From JAIBJN01 sp963825255 (GTDB taxonomy: Bacteria; Actinomycetota; Thermoleophilia; Gaiellales; Gaiellaceae), in contig CAWGSF010000009.1 in NCBI GenBank assembly GCA_963825255.1, positions 434,001-498,000 of the forward strand: a stretch of 64,000 nucleotides of DNA. The letters are read 5' to 3'. Below, piece by piece: positions 7,914-16,702 of this stretch; the stretch's first letter is position 1; every line of letters begins with the position of its first letter. Under the pieces are notes generated by a model. It saw only the letters and a program-made list of their open reading frames with translations, searched no databases and had not been told where the DNA came from. A program made the translations under genes and the position numbers.

Positions 7914-8822
7914 GTGCCCGACGGAAGCTCGCGACAGGTGGCCGTCATCGGCGCGGCGCTCGACCTCGGAGCCGGCCGGCGAGGGGTGGACATGGGCCCC
8001 TCGGCCATCCGGTACGCGGGGATCGACGACCGGCTCACGGAGCTCGGCATCTCCTGCGCGGACTGGGGGAACGTCGAGACCGCCGTCGCGGAGGCGACCG
8101 CGAGCGGGAGCCCGAAGGCCCGGTTCCTCGAGCAGATCAAGGAGGCGTGCGAGCGGATCGCCCGCCGGGTCGCCCACGCGGTCTCGGACGGGCGGACTCC
8201 GGTGGTCCTCGGCGGCGACCACTCGATCGCCATCGGGACGCTGGGCGGGCTCGCGTCGGTGCACGGTCCCGGCGCGGTGCTCTGGTTCGACGCGCACGGC
8301 GATCTCAACACACCCGAGACGACCCCGAGCGGGAACGTCCACGGCATGCCCCTCGGGGCCACCGTCGGCCGCGCGCCGGAGGCGTTCGCCAGCGAGGCGT
8401 GGCCGCTACCGGCGGTCGAGCCCGAGCGGGTCGTCATCGTCGGCGCCCGCTCCCTCGACGAGGGCGAGCGCGCCTACGTGCGCGAGAGCGGCATCGCCGT
8501 CTACACCATGAGCGAGGTCGACCGCCGCGGCATCCAGGCGGTGATGCAGGAGGCCCTCGCGCTGGTCGCCGAGGCGCCCTTCGTCCACGTCTCGCTCGAC
8601 ATGGACGTCGTCGATCCCGACGTCGCGCCGGGCGTGGGGACGCCGGTGCGGGGTGGGCTCTCGTACCGGGAGGCGCACCTGGCGATGGAGCTCGTCGCCG
8701 AGTCGGAGCTCCTCACCTCGTTCGAGATCGTCGAGGTGAACCCGATCCTCGACCGCGGGAACGAGACCGCCTCCCTGGCCGTCGAGCTCGCAGCGAGCGC
8801 GTTCGGCGCCAGGATCCTCTAG
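7914..8822 (+). CDS. rocF: Arginase/agmatinase family ureohydrolase
   Basis: 302 residues; hydrolyses a guanidino compound, most likely arginine to ornithine and urea. All binuclear-manganese motifs are present: VVLGGDHSIAIGTL, WFDAHGDLNTPETTPSGNVHG and SLDMDVVDPDVAPGVGTP. The NVHG/GMPLG stretch is as in arginases (agmatinases usually differ here), so arginase is preferred. The C-terminal EVNPILDRGNETASLAVEL is typical. The stop codon shares a CTAG palindrome with the convergent hydrolase gene, so the two coding regions overlap by four bases. Start GTG 7914, preceded by a -10 box. Confidence 0.9.
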   Translation: MPDGSSRQVAVIGAALDLGAGRRGVDMGPSAIRYAGIDDRLTELGISCADWGNVETAVAEATASGSPKARFLEQIKEACERIARRVAHAVSDGRTPVVLGGDHSIAIGTLGGLASVHGPGAVLWFDAHGDLNTPETTPSGNVHGMPLGATVGRAPEAFASEAWPLPAVEPERVVIVGARSLDEGERAYVRESGIAVYTMSEVDRRGIQAVMQEALALVAEAPFVHVSLDMDVVDPDVAPGVGTPVRGGLSYREAHLAMELVAESELLTSFEIVEVNPILDRGNETASLAVELAASAFGARIL

Positions 8823-9583
8823 GGCGCGAGGAACGCGTCGATCGCCGCGGACGTCTCCTCGTAGGCGTCCCAGAGCACGATGTGACCGCCCGGGACGACG
8901 GCGACGTCGAGCAGGTCGCCGAGGGCGGCGCGGAAGAGCTCGAGCTCGGCGGCGCTGACGAGCTTGGCGTGCTCCGCGACGACGAGGAGCGTCGGCACCC
9001 GGAGCGCCTCCCAGGCGGGTGGGGATATCGCCATCTGCCTGTAGGCGGCAGCCACAGCCGCCTGCGTGTACCGGTAGAAGAAGCGGCCGTCGGGCAGCTC
9101 GACCAGATGCTCGCGCATCTCCTCCTCGAGGAAGGCGCGCGGCGCGCGCTCGCAGGCTGCGGCCCGGGAGGCGATCGCCTCCTCGACGGAGGCGAGGGGA
9201 GTCTTGGCCAGCTCGCCCTCCGCCAGCCCCTCGGCCATCTCGGCGGGCACCCAGAGCGCCGGATCGAGCAGGACGGCTCGCTCGACGAGCGCGGGCTTGC
9301 GCCCCGTCACCTCGGCGATGAGGCGTCCGCCGAAGCTGTGCCCGATCCACGTCGCGGGCTCCTCGACGGTCTCGAGCACGTCCTCGACGTGCTGCTCGAT
9401 CGTCCACGGCTCCTCCCAGGCCGAGCGGCCGTGGCCGCGAAGGTCGAGGGCGCGAACGTGGAACCGCCCGGCGAGCCGCTCCTCGACCAGGCGCCGGAAG
9501 CGGAGCCCGTGCCCGCACACGCCGTGGAGGCAGACCAGCCGCGGCGCTCCGGGCACGCCCCACTCGTGCTCGTAGAGCCTCAG
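8819..9583 (-). CDS. Alpha/beta hydrolase
   Basis: Serine hydrolase of the alpha/beta fold: LVCLHGVCGHG (oxyanion loop), LDLRGHGRS, nucleophile elbow WIGHSFGGRL, late acid and catalytic His in VVPGGHIVLWD. GTG 9556 gives 245 residues, but in-frame codons upstream read RLYEHEWG, the usual first strand of this family, back to CTG 9583, which overlaps the TGA of the upstream ETF gene. The CTG start (254 residues) is therefore preferred. Coupled to ETF on the minus strand; substrate unknown. Confidence 0.8.
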   Translation of the reverse strand: MRLYEHEWGVPGAPRLVCLHGVCGHGLRFRRLVEERLAGRFHVRALDLRGHGRSAWEEPWTIEQHVEDVLETVEEPATWIGHSFGGRLIAEVTGRKPALVERAVLLDPALWVPAEMAEGLAEGELAKTPLASVEEAIASRAAACERAPRAFLEEEMREHLVELPDGRFFYRYTQAAVAAAYRQMAISPPAWEALRVPTLLVVAEHAKLVSAAELELFRAALGDLLDVAVVPGGHIVLWDAYEETSAAIDAFLAP

Positions 9584-11388
9584 CGGAGCGCGCCTTCCAG
9601 GGCGTCCACGAGCGGCGGCAGCGTCTCGCGCCAGTCCCCGACGACCCCGACGTCCGCGTGGGCGAAGACGGGCGCCCGGTCGTTCACGTTCAGCGCCACG
9701 ATGACGCCTGCCTTGACGGAGCCGGCGATGTGCTCGAAGGCCCCGCGGACGCCGATCTCGACCTGGAGCCGCGGCGCGATGGCGCGGCCCGTGAGACCGA
9801 TCTGCCGGTTCTTCGGGAGCCAGCCGGCGTCGGCGACGTCCCGGCTTGCCCCGACCGCAGCGCCCAGCCGGGCGGCGTAGGCCTCGATCTCCGGAATCGC
9901 CTCGCGGCCGCCGACGCCCTTCCCGACGCAGAGGCAGATCGCGGCCGAGTCGAGCTCCCAGCCGGCCGTGTCCGGGCGGTGCTCGCGCTCGACGAGCCGC
10001 ATCGCGGACGCCGCGTCGACGGGCTCCGCGCCCCGGACTTCGGCGTGCGCGTCATCCCTCGGCTCGACGGGGGAGAACATCCCCGGGCGCACCGTCGCGA
10101 GCTGTGGCGTCGTGGCGCCCATGATCACGGAGACGATGTTGCCGCCGAAGGCCGGCTTGTACTGAATGAGCCTCCCAGCCCGGTCGATCGCGAGATCGAC
10201 GCAGTCGCCTGTCATCCCGAGCTCGAGCTCCCCGGCGACCCGCGGCCCGTAGTCGCGGCCCGACGTCGTGGAGGGGATGAGGAGCGCGTGCGGCCGGGCG
10301 TCCTCGACGAAGGCGCGGAGCGCTCGCGCATACACGTCGGGCAGGTAGTCGCCGGGGACCGGGAGGACGACGATGCGCTCGGCACCCCAGCTCGCGAGCT
10401 CGGACGCGCGCTCGTGCTCGCCCAGGACGACCGCGCAGTTGTCGCCGCCGAGCTTGCCCGCGAGCTCCCGGCCCTTCCCGAGGAGCTCGAGCGAGACCCT
10501 GCGCGGCCGGCCGTCCAGCAGCTCGACGACCGACCAGCAGTCGTAGCTCTTGCCCGGCTTCTGGCCGAGCCGCTCGGGCTTCTCCCAGGGCGAGGTCGGC
10601 GGTCCCTCGACCTCGGCGAGCAGCTCGAGCACCCGCGCCGCCGCACGCTCCGGCGAGGAGGCGATCTCGCCGCGTCGTTCGGGCGTCACGTCCTTGACGG
10701 CGAGGACGCGCGTGGGCGAGCCGGTCTGGCCGAAGCGAAGGTCGTACTCCTCGACCTCGTCGACGAGGTCGGTCGCCTGCCAGACCGTGATCCGGCCTTC
10801 CGTCGGCGTCGCCTCCACGTCCCGCCGCGCCGGCCAGATGCCCTCGTTGATCCCCTCGGTCACCGAGACGACCGCAGGGAGCTCGAGCTCGTAGGTGTCG
10901 TAGCCGTCGTCGGTCTCCCGGCGGGCGCGCAGGCTCCCGTTCGCGAGCTCGAGCCGGTCGGCGTTCGTCAGCTGCGGCCAGCCGAGGAACGCGGCCGTCT
11001 CCGCCGGTACCTGCCACGTCTCGGAGTCGAGCGTCTTGCGGCCGCAGAGGACGAGGTCGGAGCCCTCCTTCCCGACGGCGAGGGACAGCGTCCGGGACGT
11101 CCCGATCGTGTCGGCGACGGCGAAGACCCGGTCGCTGAGGTGGATCGCGCGGTCGGCGCCCATCGCGAGCGTCGTCCGGAGCGCCTCCTCGGCCTGCGGC
11201 GGCCCCATCGTCATCGTCACGACCTCGCCGCCGTGCGCCTCGCGCAGCCTGATCGCCTCGGCGACGGCGTAGACGTCGAACTCGTTCAGCTCGAGCGGGA
11301 CGCCCTCGCGCACCAGTCGCCTCGTCTCCGGGTCGAGCTTCACGTGGCTCGGGTTCGGGATCTGCTTGACGAGGACGACGATCTTCAC
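9580..11388 (-). CDS. Fused electron transfer flavoprotein, beta-like then alpha-like domain
   Basis: 602 residues. Residues 1 to about 260 are an EtfB-type domain (KIVVLVKQIPNPSHVKLD, then LNEFDVYAVAEAIRLRE, AMGADRAIHL, GRKTLDSETWQVP). Residues from about 290 are an EtfA-type domain, with LLIPSTTSGRDYGPRVAGEL and the C-terminal FAD domain: VGKGVGGREAIPEIEAYAARL, ASRDVADAGWLPKNRQIGLTG, then GVIVALNVNDRAPVFAHADVG. ETF passes electrons from acyl-CoA and other flavin dehydrogenases to quinone. Most bacteria encode the two subunits separately; here they form one continuous chain with no frame break. GTG 11388 follows a TAGGCT box. Confidence 0.92.
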   Translation of the reverse strand: MKIVVLVKQIPNPSHVKLDPETRRLVREGVPLELNEFDVYAVAEAIRLREAHGGEVVTMTMGPPQAEEALRTTLAMGADRAIHLSDRVFAVADTIGTSRTLSLAVGKEGSDLVLCGRKTLDSETWQVPAETAAFLGWPQLTNADRLELANGSLRARRETDDGYDTYELELPAVVSVTEGINEGIWPARRDVEATPTEGRITVWQATDLVDEVEEYDLRFGQTGSPTRVLAVKDVTPERRGEIASSPERAAARVLELLAEVEGPPTSPWEKPERLGQKPGKSYDCWSVVELLDGRPRRVSLELLGKGRELAGKLGGDNCAVVLGEHERASELASWGAERIVVLPVPGDYLPDVYARALRAFVEDARPHALLIPSTTSGRDYGPRVAGELELGMTGDCVDLAIDRAGRLIQYKPAFGGNIVSVIMGATTPQLATVRPGMFSPVEPRDDAHAEVRGAEPVDAASAMRLVEREHRPDTAGWELDSAAICLCVGKGVGGREAIPEIEAYAARLGAAVGASRDVADAGWLPKNRQIGLTGRAIAPRLQVEIGVRGAFEHIAGSVKAGVIVALNVNDRAPVFAHADVGVVGDWRETLPPLVDALEGALR

Positions 11389-11395
11389 GCGCGGG

Positions 11396-11401
11396 AGCCT
11401 A
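11396..11401 (-). promoter_or_regulatory. -10 box of the fused ETF gene
   Basis: TAGGCT on the minus strand, seven bases before GTG 11388. It overlaps the stop codon of rarA. Confidence 0.4.
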
Positions 11402-12673
11402 TCCGTCGTCCGAAGGGCCCTCCCGGTCTGCGCCGCTGCCGGAGGGCTCGTAGTAGCGGCGCCCCGCAAGCTCCTCCGGCAGGTGGCCGACGTCGTAGCC
11501 GGCGGGATCGTCGGGCGGGTAGACGTAGCCCTCGCCGTGGCCGAGCTTCCTCGCGCCGCGGTAGCTGGTGTCGCGGAGGAATTTCGGCGGGCGGATCGCC
11601 CCGCGCTCCTGTACGTCCCGCTGGGCGGCACCGATCGCCGTGATGACCGAGTTCGACTTGGGCGCCCGCGCCAGGTAGATCGTCGCGTGCGCCAGGTTGA
11701 TCCGCGCCTCGGGCAGGCCGACGTGCTCGACCGCCTGCGCGGCGGCCACCGCGACCAGCAGCGCCTGCGAGTCGGCCATCCCGACGTCCTCGGAGGCGTG
11801 CACGACCAGGCGTCGGGCGATGAAGCGGGGATCCTCGCCGCCCTCGAGCATGGCCGCGAGGTAGTAGAGGGCCGCGTCGGGGTCCGAGCCGCGGATCGCC
11901 TTGATGAAGGCGGACGTGAAGTCGTAGTGGGCGTCGCCGGCCTTGTCGTAGACGACCGGCCGCTTGCGCGCGGCGTCCTCGACGTGCCGCTCCGCGAGCG
12001 AGACGTCCTCCGAGCGCGCGCTCCACCAGGCGAGCTCGAGGATCGAGAGGGCGTTCCGGCCGTCGCCTGCAGCCTTCGCGGCGATCAGGTCGACGAGGTC
12101 GTCCTCGATCTGCGCGCCGAGGTGCGCGGCGCCGCGCCGGACGATGACGGCCAGCTCCTCGCGCGTGAGCGGCTCGAGCTCGTAGACCTGCGTGCGCGAC
12201 AGAAGCGCCGAGTTGACCTCGAAGTAGGGGTTCTCCGTCGTCGCGCCGATCAGTGTCAGGAGGCCCGATTCGACCGCGGGCAGGAGCGCGTCCTGCTGTG
12301 CCTTGTTGAAGCGGTGGATCTCGTCGAGGAAGAGGATCGTGCGCTGCTCGTTCGCGCCCAGCCGCTCCGTCGCCCTCGCGAGCACCGCGCGGACGTCGGC
12401 GACCGAGGCGGACACGGCCGAGAGCTCCTCGAACGCGGCGCCCGTCGTCGCGGCGACGATGCGGGCGAGGGTCGTCTTCCCGCTCCCCGGCGGGCCGTAG
12501 AAGATCGCCGATCCGACGCGGTCCTCGGCGATCGCGCGGGCGAGCGCGGAGCCCTCCCCGACCACGCTTGCCTGCCCGATGAAGTCCTCGAGCCGGGCGG
12601 GCCGCAGGCGCGCCGCGAGCGGGGCGTTCTCGGCCGCGCGCTCCTCGGCCGCGTCGGAGAAGAGGTCGCTCAC
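11399..12673 (-). CDS. rarA: Replication-associated recombination protein RarA (MgsA), AAA+ ATPase
   Basis: 424 residues; acts at stalled replication forks. N-terminal PLAARLRPARLEDFIGQ, Walker A GPPGSGKTTLAR, Walker B TILFLDEIHRFNKAQQDALL, sensor GATTENPYFEVN, arginine finger region ALLSRTQVYEL, then the RarA-specific C-terminal domain: HYDFTSAFIKAIRGSDPDAA, YYLAAMLEGGEDPRFIARR, ARAPKSNSV. Length is typical. GTG 12673 is 38 bases from the divergent methyltransferase and follows a CATACT box. Confidence 0.95.
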   Translation of the reverse strand: MSDLFSDAAEERAAENAPLAARLRPARLEDFIGQASVVGEGSALARAIAEDRVGSAIFYGPPGSGKTTLARIVAATTGAAFEELSAVSASVADVRAVLARATERLGANEQRTILFLDEIHRFNKAQQDALLPAVESGLLTLIGATTENPYFEVNSALLSRTQVYELEPLTREELAVIVRRGAAHLGAQIEDDLVDLIAAKAAGDGRNALSILELAWWSARSEDVSLAERHVEDAARKRPVVYDKAGDAHYDFTSAFIKAIRGSDPDAALYYLAAMLEGGEDPRFIARRLVVHASEDVGMADSQALLVAVAAAQAVEHVGLPEARINLAHATIYLARAPKSNSVITAIGAAQRDVQERGAIRPPKFLRDTSYRGARKLGHGEGYVYPPDDPAGYDVGHLPEELAGRRYYEPSGSGADREGPSDDG

Positions 12674-12679
12674 GGGACC

Positions 12680-12685
12680 AGTATG
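12680..12685 (-). promoter_or_regulatory. -10 box of rarA
   Basis: CATACT on the minus strand, six bases before GTG 12673. Confidence 0.4.
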
Positions 12686-12710
12686 CTCGCCGTGAGCGAA
12701 AGGAGGAGCC

Positions 12711-13508
12711 ATGCCGTTCGAGGAGCTCAAGCAGAAGCACAGCGTCGTCTGGGGGACCGGTCCGTACGAGCGTGTCAGCGCCACCCTCACCGACATGCAC
12801 GACGATCTCGTAGATCGCCTCGGCCCCGTCGCCGGAATCCGCTGGCTCGATGCCGCCACGGGCACGGGCGAGGTGGCGAAGCGCGCTGCGCGCAGAGGAG
12901 CCGACGTCGTCGGCCTCGACCTGGCGCCCGGGCTGATCGAGACGGCGCGGCAGGAGGCGGGCGACGAGGGCCTCGACATCGAGTTCGACGTCGGCGACGC
13001 CGAGGCGATGCCCTACGACGACGCCTCCTACGACGTGATCTCCTCGGCCGTCGGGATCATGTTCGCGCCCGATCACGCAGCCGTCGCCCGCGAGCTGGGG
13101 CGCGTCTGCCGCCCCGACGGGCGCGTCGGCCTCGCGTGCTGGCGCCCCGACAGCGCGATCGGCGACATGTTCCGGCTGATGGCGCCCTTCCAGCCCGCGC
13201 CGCCGCCCCCCGGAGCCGGCTCTCCGTTCGACTGGGGCCGCGAGGAGCACGTGACGGAGCTCCTCGACGGCGACTTCGGGCTCGAGTTCGTCGGGCTCGA
13301 CTCGCTGCTCGTCGCGCCCTCCGGCGAGTCGGTCTGGGAGCTCTTCTCGACCTCGTACGGGCCGACGAAGGTCCTTGCCGACGGGCTCGAGCCGGAGCGA
13401 CGTGCCGAGCTCCAGGAGGCGTTCGTCGCGCTCCACGAGGAGTACCGCGACGGCGACGAGATCCGCATGCCGCGGACGTACCTGCTCACGCTGGGAACGC
13501 GCCGCTAG
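12711..13508 (+). CDS. Class I SAM-dependent methyltransferase
   Basis: 265 residues with a clear SAM-binding core: WLDAATGTGEVAKRAARRGA (motif I), VVGLDLAPGLIETARQEA, GDAEAMPYDDASYDVISSAV, RVCRPDGRVGLACW. The closest general pattern is the UbiE/arsenite-type group of small-molecule methyltransferases; the substrate is unknown. ATG 12711 has a good SD (AGGAGGAG at 12701-12708). The stop overlaps the start of the peptidase gene (TAGTG), so the next three genes are likely co-transcribed. Confidence 0.85.
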   Translation: MPFEELKQKHSVVWGTGPYERVSATLTDMHDDLVDRLGPVAGIRWLDAATGTGEVAKRAARRGADVVGLDLAPGLIETARQEAGDEGLDIEFDVGDAEAMPYDDASYDVISSAVGIMFAPDHAAVARELGRVCRPDGRVGLACWRPDSAIGDMFRLMAPFQPAPPPPGAGSPFDWGREEHVTELLDGDFGLEFVGLDSLLVAPSGESVWELFSTSYGPTKVLADGLEPERRAELQEAFVALHEEYRDGDEIRMPRTYLLTLGTRR

Positions 13509-14803
13509 TGGCCGTCGCCACCCTGCGGGCCGAGGTCGTCGGCCTCCTCCAGGACCTGCTCCGCCTCGACACGGTCAACCCGCCGGGGAACGAGACGGTC
13601 GCGGCCGAGCTCCTGCGCGGGTACCTCGAGGACGCGGGGCTCGCGTGCGAGCTCTACGCGCGCGAGCCGGAGCGCGCCAACCTCGTCGCGCGCCTTCCCG
13701 GTCGCGCCGAGGGTCCGAGCCTCCTCCTCCTCTCGCATACGGACACGGTCATCGCCGATCCGTCGGAATGGAGCGTGAGCCCCTGGTCGGGCGACCTCCG
13801 TGAGGGGTGCGTCTGGGGCCGCGGGGCCCTCGACATGAAGGGCCACGTCGCCGCTGCCGCGGTGGCGATCGCCACGCTCTCCCGCGAGGGCTTCGAGCCG
13901 GCCGGAGATCTCGTCTTCGCCGCGACCGCCGACGAGGAGGTCGGAGTGGACGTCGGCCTCTCGTGGCTCTGCCGGGCGCATCCCGACGCCGTGCGAACGG
14001 ACTTCTGCGTCAACGAGGGCGGCGGGGACCGGGCCGTCGTCGACGGGCAGGCGGTCTACCTCTGCACGACGGCGGAGAAGATGAGCGCGCCGTTCCGCCT
14101 GCGCGTCCACGGCCGCAGCGGCCACGCCTCGATGCCCGCGATCGCCGACAACGCACTCGTGCGCGCGGCGGGCCTCATCGAGCGGCTCGGCGACGTCAAG
14201 GAGCCCCCGCGGCTTCTGCCGGAGACCGAGGCCTTCTTCGAGCTCCTGGGCGAGGCCCCCCGACCCGACGAGCTGGAGGAGGCCGTCGCAGCTCTCCCGC
14301 CCGCGCTTCGCGCCCAGGTCGAGCCGATCGTCGGCCTGGTGATCTCACCGACGATCATCACGGCTTCGACGAGCGTCAACGTCATCCCCGGGCTCTGCGA
14401 GGTCATCTGCGACTGCCGCCTGCTCCCGGGCGAGACGCCCGCCGACGTCGAGCCGCTCATCCGCGCCGGCCTGGGCGACGACGGCTACGAGCTCGAGTGG
14501 CTCGAGGCGATCGGGGGCACGCGCTCCGAGCTCGGGACGCCGCTCTGGGACGCGGCCGAGTCCTTCGTTCGCGCCGAGGAGCCGGAGGCCCGGCTCGTCC
14601 CCGTTGTCTCACCGGGCTTCACCGACAGCCACTTCCTGCGCGAGGCGTTCGGGACGGTCGCCTACGGCTTCTTCCCCATGCGGACGATGAACCCGGAGCT
14701 CGCGGCCCAGCTGATCCATTCCGCGGACGAGCGCATTGCGGTCGAGGACCTCGAGCTGGGGACACGGTTCCTCGTGCACGTCGCCCGTACACTGGGAGCA
14801 TGA
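13508..14803 (+). CDS. M20 family zinc peptidase / deacylase
   Basis: 431 residues, ArgE/DapE/carboxypeptidase G2 class. Metal ligands are visible in LLLLSHTDTVIAD (His, Asp), WGRGALDMKGHVAAAA (bridging Asp), FAATADEEVGVDVG (catalytic Glu-Glu), and the dimerisation-domain loop HGRSGHASMP. The C-terminal SPGFTDSHFLREAFG carries the last ligand region. These enzymes remove an acyl or amino acid from a small amide; the exact substrate cannot be named. GTG 13508 overlaps the previous stop; its own stop overlaps the DUF1385 start (ATGA). Confidence 0.88.
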   Translation: MAVATLRAEVVGLLQDLLRLDTVNPPGNETVAAELLRGYLEDAGLACELYAREPERANLVARLPGRAEGPSLLLLSHTDTVIADPSEWSVSPWSGDLREGCVWGRGALDMKGHVAAAAVAIATLSREGFEPAGDLVFAATADEEVGVDVGLSWLCRAHPDAVRTDFCVNEGGGDRAVVDGQAVYLCTTAEKMSAPFRLRVHGRSGHASMPAIADNALVRAAGLIERLGDVKEPPRLLPETEAFFELLGEAPRPDELEEAVAALPPALRAQVEPIVGLVISPTIITASTSVNVIPGLCEVICDCRLLPGETPADVEPLIRAGLGDDGYELEWLEAIGGTRSELGTPLWDAAESFVRAEEPEARLVPVVSPGFTDSHFLREAFGTVAYGFFPMRTMNPELAAQLIHSADERIAVEDLELGTRFLVHVARTLGA

Positions 14804-15621
14804 GCAAGACGCAGACGATCCGCCTGGGCGGAATGGCCCTGGCAAACGGCGTGCTCGTGCACGGGCCGCGCAGCTGGGCCTGCGCCGTTCGGACCGACGA
14901 GGGGGAGCTCCAAGTCGCGTCCGGGAGGAAGCCGCTGCGCGCGGCGGACGTCCGCAGCCGTCTCCTTCGCGGTCCCGTCCGGGTGGCGGAGATCTTCGCG
15001 CTCCTCCCGGAGGTGCGGCGGCGCCTGCCCGCGGCGGCGCTGCCGTTCCAGAGGCCAGGCGTCATCGGCGCGATGGCCGGGAGCATGGTGGCCATCGCCG
15101 CGATCCGGCGCACGGGGCTCTCGCCGTTGACCCAGGAGTCGGCGGCCGCCGTCCTGGCGCTCGGCCCGGCAGTGGTCGCGTTACGCGGGACCGCCCTGGC
15201 CGAGTACCACGGGGCCGAGCACATCACGATCGGGAGCTACGAGCACGGCGAGCCGCGCACCCGCGAGCACGAGCGCTGTGGCTCGCACATGATCGGCCCG
15301 CTGCTCGTGACGACGGCGGCCGGGAGCGCTCTCGCCTCACGCGCCCCGCAGCACCTGCGGCCGCTCGCGCGGGCCGCCGCCGGGGTCGGAGCCGTCGCCG
15401 CGGCGGTCGAGGTCTTCTCGTGGATGGTGGCGAACCAGCGCCACCCGGTCGCCCGCGCGCTCGCCATGCCCGGGCACGAGCTCCAGCAGCGCCTCGTCAC
15501 GGCCGAGCCGTCGCCCGAGCAGCTCGAGGTCGCCGAGGCGGCGCTCGCCGAGTGCGTCCGCCTAGAATCGGCCGCAGATGGCGCTGGAGACCCAACGCCG
15601 GAGGACGCGCCTCCAGCCTGA
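14800..15621 (+). CDS. DUF1385 family membrane protein
   Basis: 273 residues. Matches DUF1385, a family of membrane proteins of unknown function: N-terminal RLGGMALANGVLVHGPRSWA, two or three hydrophobic spans, and the highly conserved EYHGAEHITIGSYEHG followed by HERCGSHM, which look like a metal-site or catalytic patch (His, Glu, Cys). The C-terminal HPVARALAMPGHELQQRLVT is also conserved in the family. ATG 14800 overlaps the peptidase stop. The 3' end overlaps the pncB gene by 44 bases. Confidence 0.85.
   Translation: MSKTQTIRLGGMALANGVLVHGPRSWACAVRTDEGELQVASGRKPLRAADVRSRLLRGPVRVAEIFALLPEVRRRLPAAALPFQRPGVIGAMAGSMVAIAAIRRTGLSPLTQESAAAVLALGPAVVALRGTALAEYHGAEHITIGSYEHGEPRTREHERCGSHMIGPLLVTTAAGSALASRAPQHLRPLARAAAGVGAVAAAVEVFSWMVANQRHPVARALAMPGHELQQRLVTAEPSPEQLEVAEAALAECVRLESAADGAGDPTPEDAPPA
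15563..15568 (+). promoter_or_regulatory. -10 box of pncB inside the DUF1385 gene
   Basis: TAGAAT nine bases before ATG 15578, so pncB probably has its own promoter within the upstream coding region. Confidence 0.45.
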
Positions 15622-16660
15622 GATCTTCGACCTCCCCGTCGAGAAGATGCGGGAGGGCTACTACACCGACGTCTACTTCAACCACGCCCGCGAGACGCTG
15701 CTCGCGGACGGCAAGCACCCGCGGGTCGTCATGCAGGTCTTCCAGAAGAAGCACGCGGTGCTCGGCGGGATGGACGAGGCGTTAGCGATCCTCAAGCTCT
15801 GCTCGGACGACTGGGAGGCGCTCACGGTCCACGCGCTCTACGACGGCGACGAGATCGTCCCCTGGGAGACCGTGATGACGATCGAGGGCGACTACTCGCT
15901 CTTCGCCCACCTGGAGACGTGCTACCTCGGCGTCCTGGCGCGCAGGACGCTGATCTCGACCAACGTTCGCGCGGTCGTCGCGGCCGCGCGCGGGAAGCCG
16001 ATCCTCTTCTTCCCGGCCAGGCACGACCACCACCGGGTCCAGACCGGGGACGGCTACGCGGCCCACGTCGCCGGCGCGATCGGCGTGTCCACCGACGCGC
16101 AGGCCTCCTGGTGGGGCGGGCGGGGCATCGGCACGGTCCCGCACGCGCTCATCGCCGCGTACGGCGGCAACACGGCGCTCGCGGCGGCGAAGTTCGCGGA
16201 GTGGGCCGGCGAGAACGAGCCGGACGTCAACATCGTCGTCCTCGTCGACTTCGAGAACGACTCGGTGCGGACGTCCCTGGAGGTGGCCCGGGCGCTCGGC
16301 GACCGCCTCTGGGGCGTGCGCCTCGACACCTCGCGCACGCTCGTCGACCGGTGCCTCCTGGGCGAGATGGGCGACTTCGACCCGCGCGGCGTGAACGAAC
16401 GGCTCGTGCGCAAGGTGCGAGACGCGCTGGACGAGAACGGGTTCGAGCGTGTGAAGATCGTCGTCTCGGGCGGCTTCGACGTCGCCCGGATCCGGGACTT
16501 CGAGGAGCGCGGCGTGCCCGCGGACTCCTACGGCGTCGGCTCGTCGCTCATCCGCGGGGACAACGACTTCACCGCCGACATCGTCCTCACGGACGGCCTT
16601 GCCTCGGCGAAGGTGGGCCGGGCGTACCGTCCGAGCGCCCGCCTCGAGCTCGTCGAGTAA
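15578..16660 (+). CDS. pncB: Nicotinate phosphoribosyltransferase
   Basis: 360 residues; makes nicotinate mononucleotide from nicotinate and PRPP for NAD salvage. Family features: FDLPVEKMREGYYTDVYF near the N-terminus, ILFFPARHDHHRVQTGDGY, GVSTDAQASWWGGRGIGTVP, then PHALIAAYGGNT, the barrel strand VKIVVSGGFDVARIRDFEE and SYGVGSSLI (phosphate binding). It is the shorter bacterial/archaeal form. No SD is obvious; start supported by the -10 spacing. Confidence 0.92.
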   Translation: MALETQRRRTRLQPEIFDLPVEKMREGYYTDVYFNHARETLLADGKHPRVVMQVFQKKHAVLGGMDEALAILKLCSDDWEALTVHALYDGDEIVPWETVMTIEGDYSLFAHLETCYLGVLARRTLISTNVRAVVAAARGKPILFFPARHDHHRVQTGDGYAAHVAGAIGVSTDAQASWWGGRGIGTVPHALIAAYGGNTALAAAKFAEWAGENEPDVNIVVLVDFENDSVRTSLEVARALGDRLWGVRLDTSRTLVDRCLLGEMGDFDPRGVNERLVRKVRDALDENGFERVKIVVSGGFDVARIRDFEERGVPADSYGVGSSLIRGDNDFTADIVLTDGLASAKVGRAYRPSARLELVE

Positions 16661-16702
16661 GAGCGTCAAGGTTTCGGCGGCCGCTGCCGATGGAAGCGCG
16701 GG

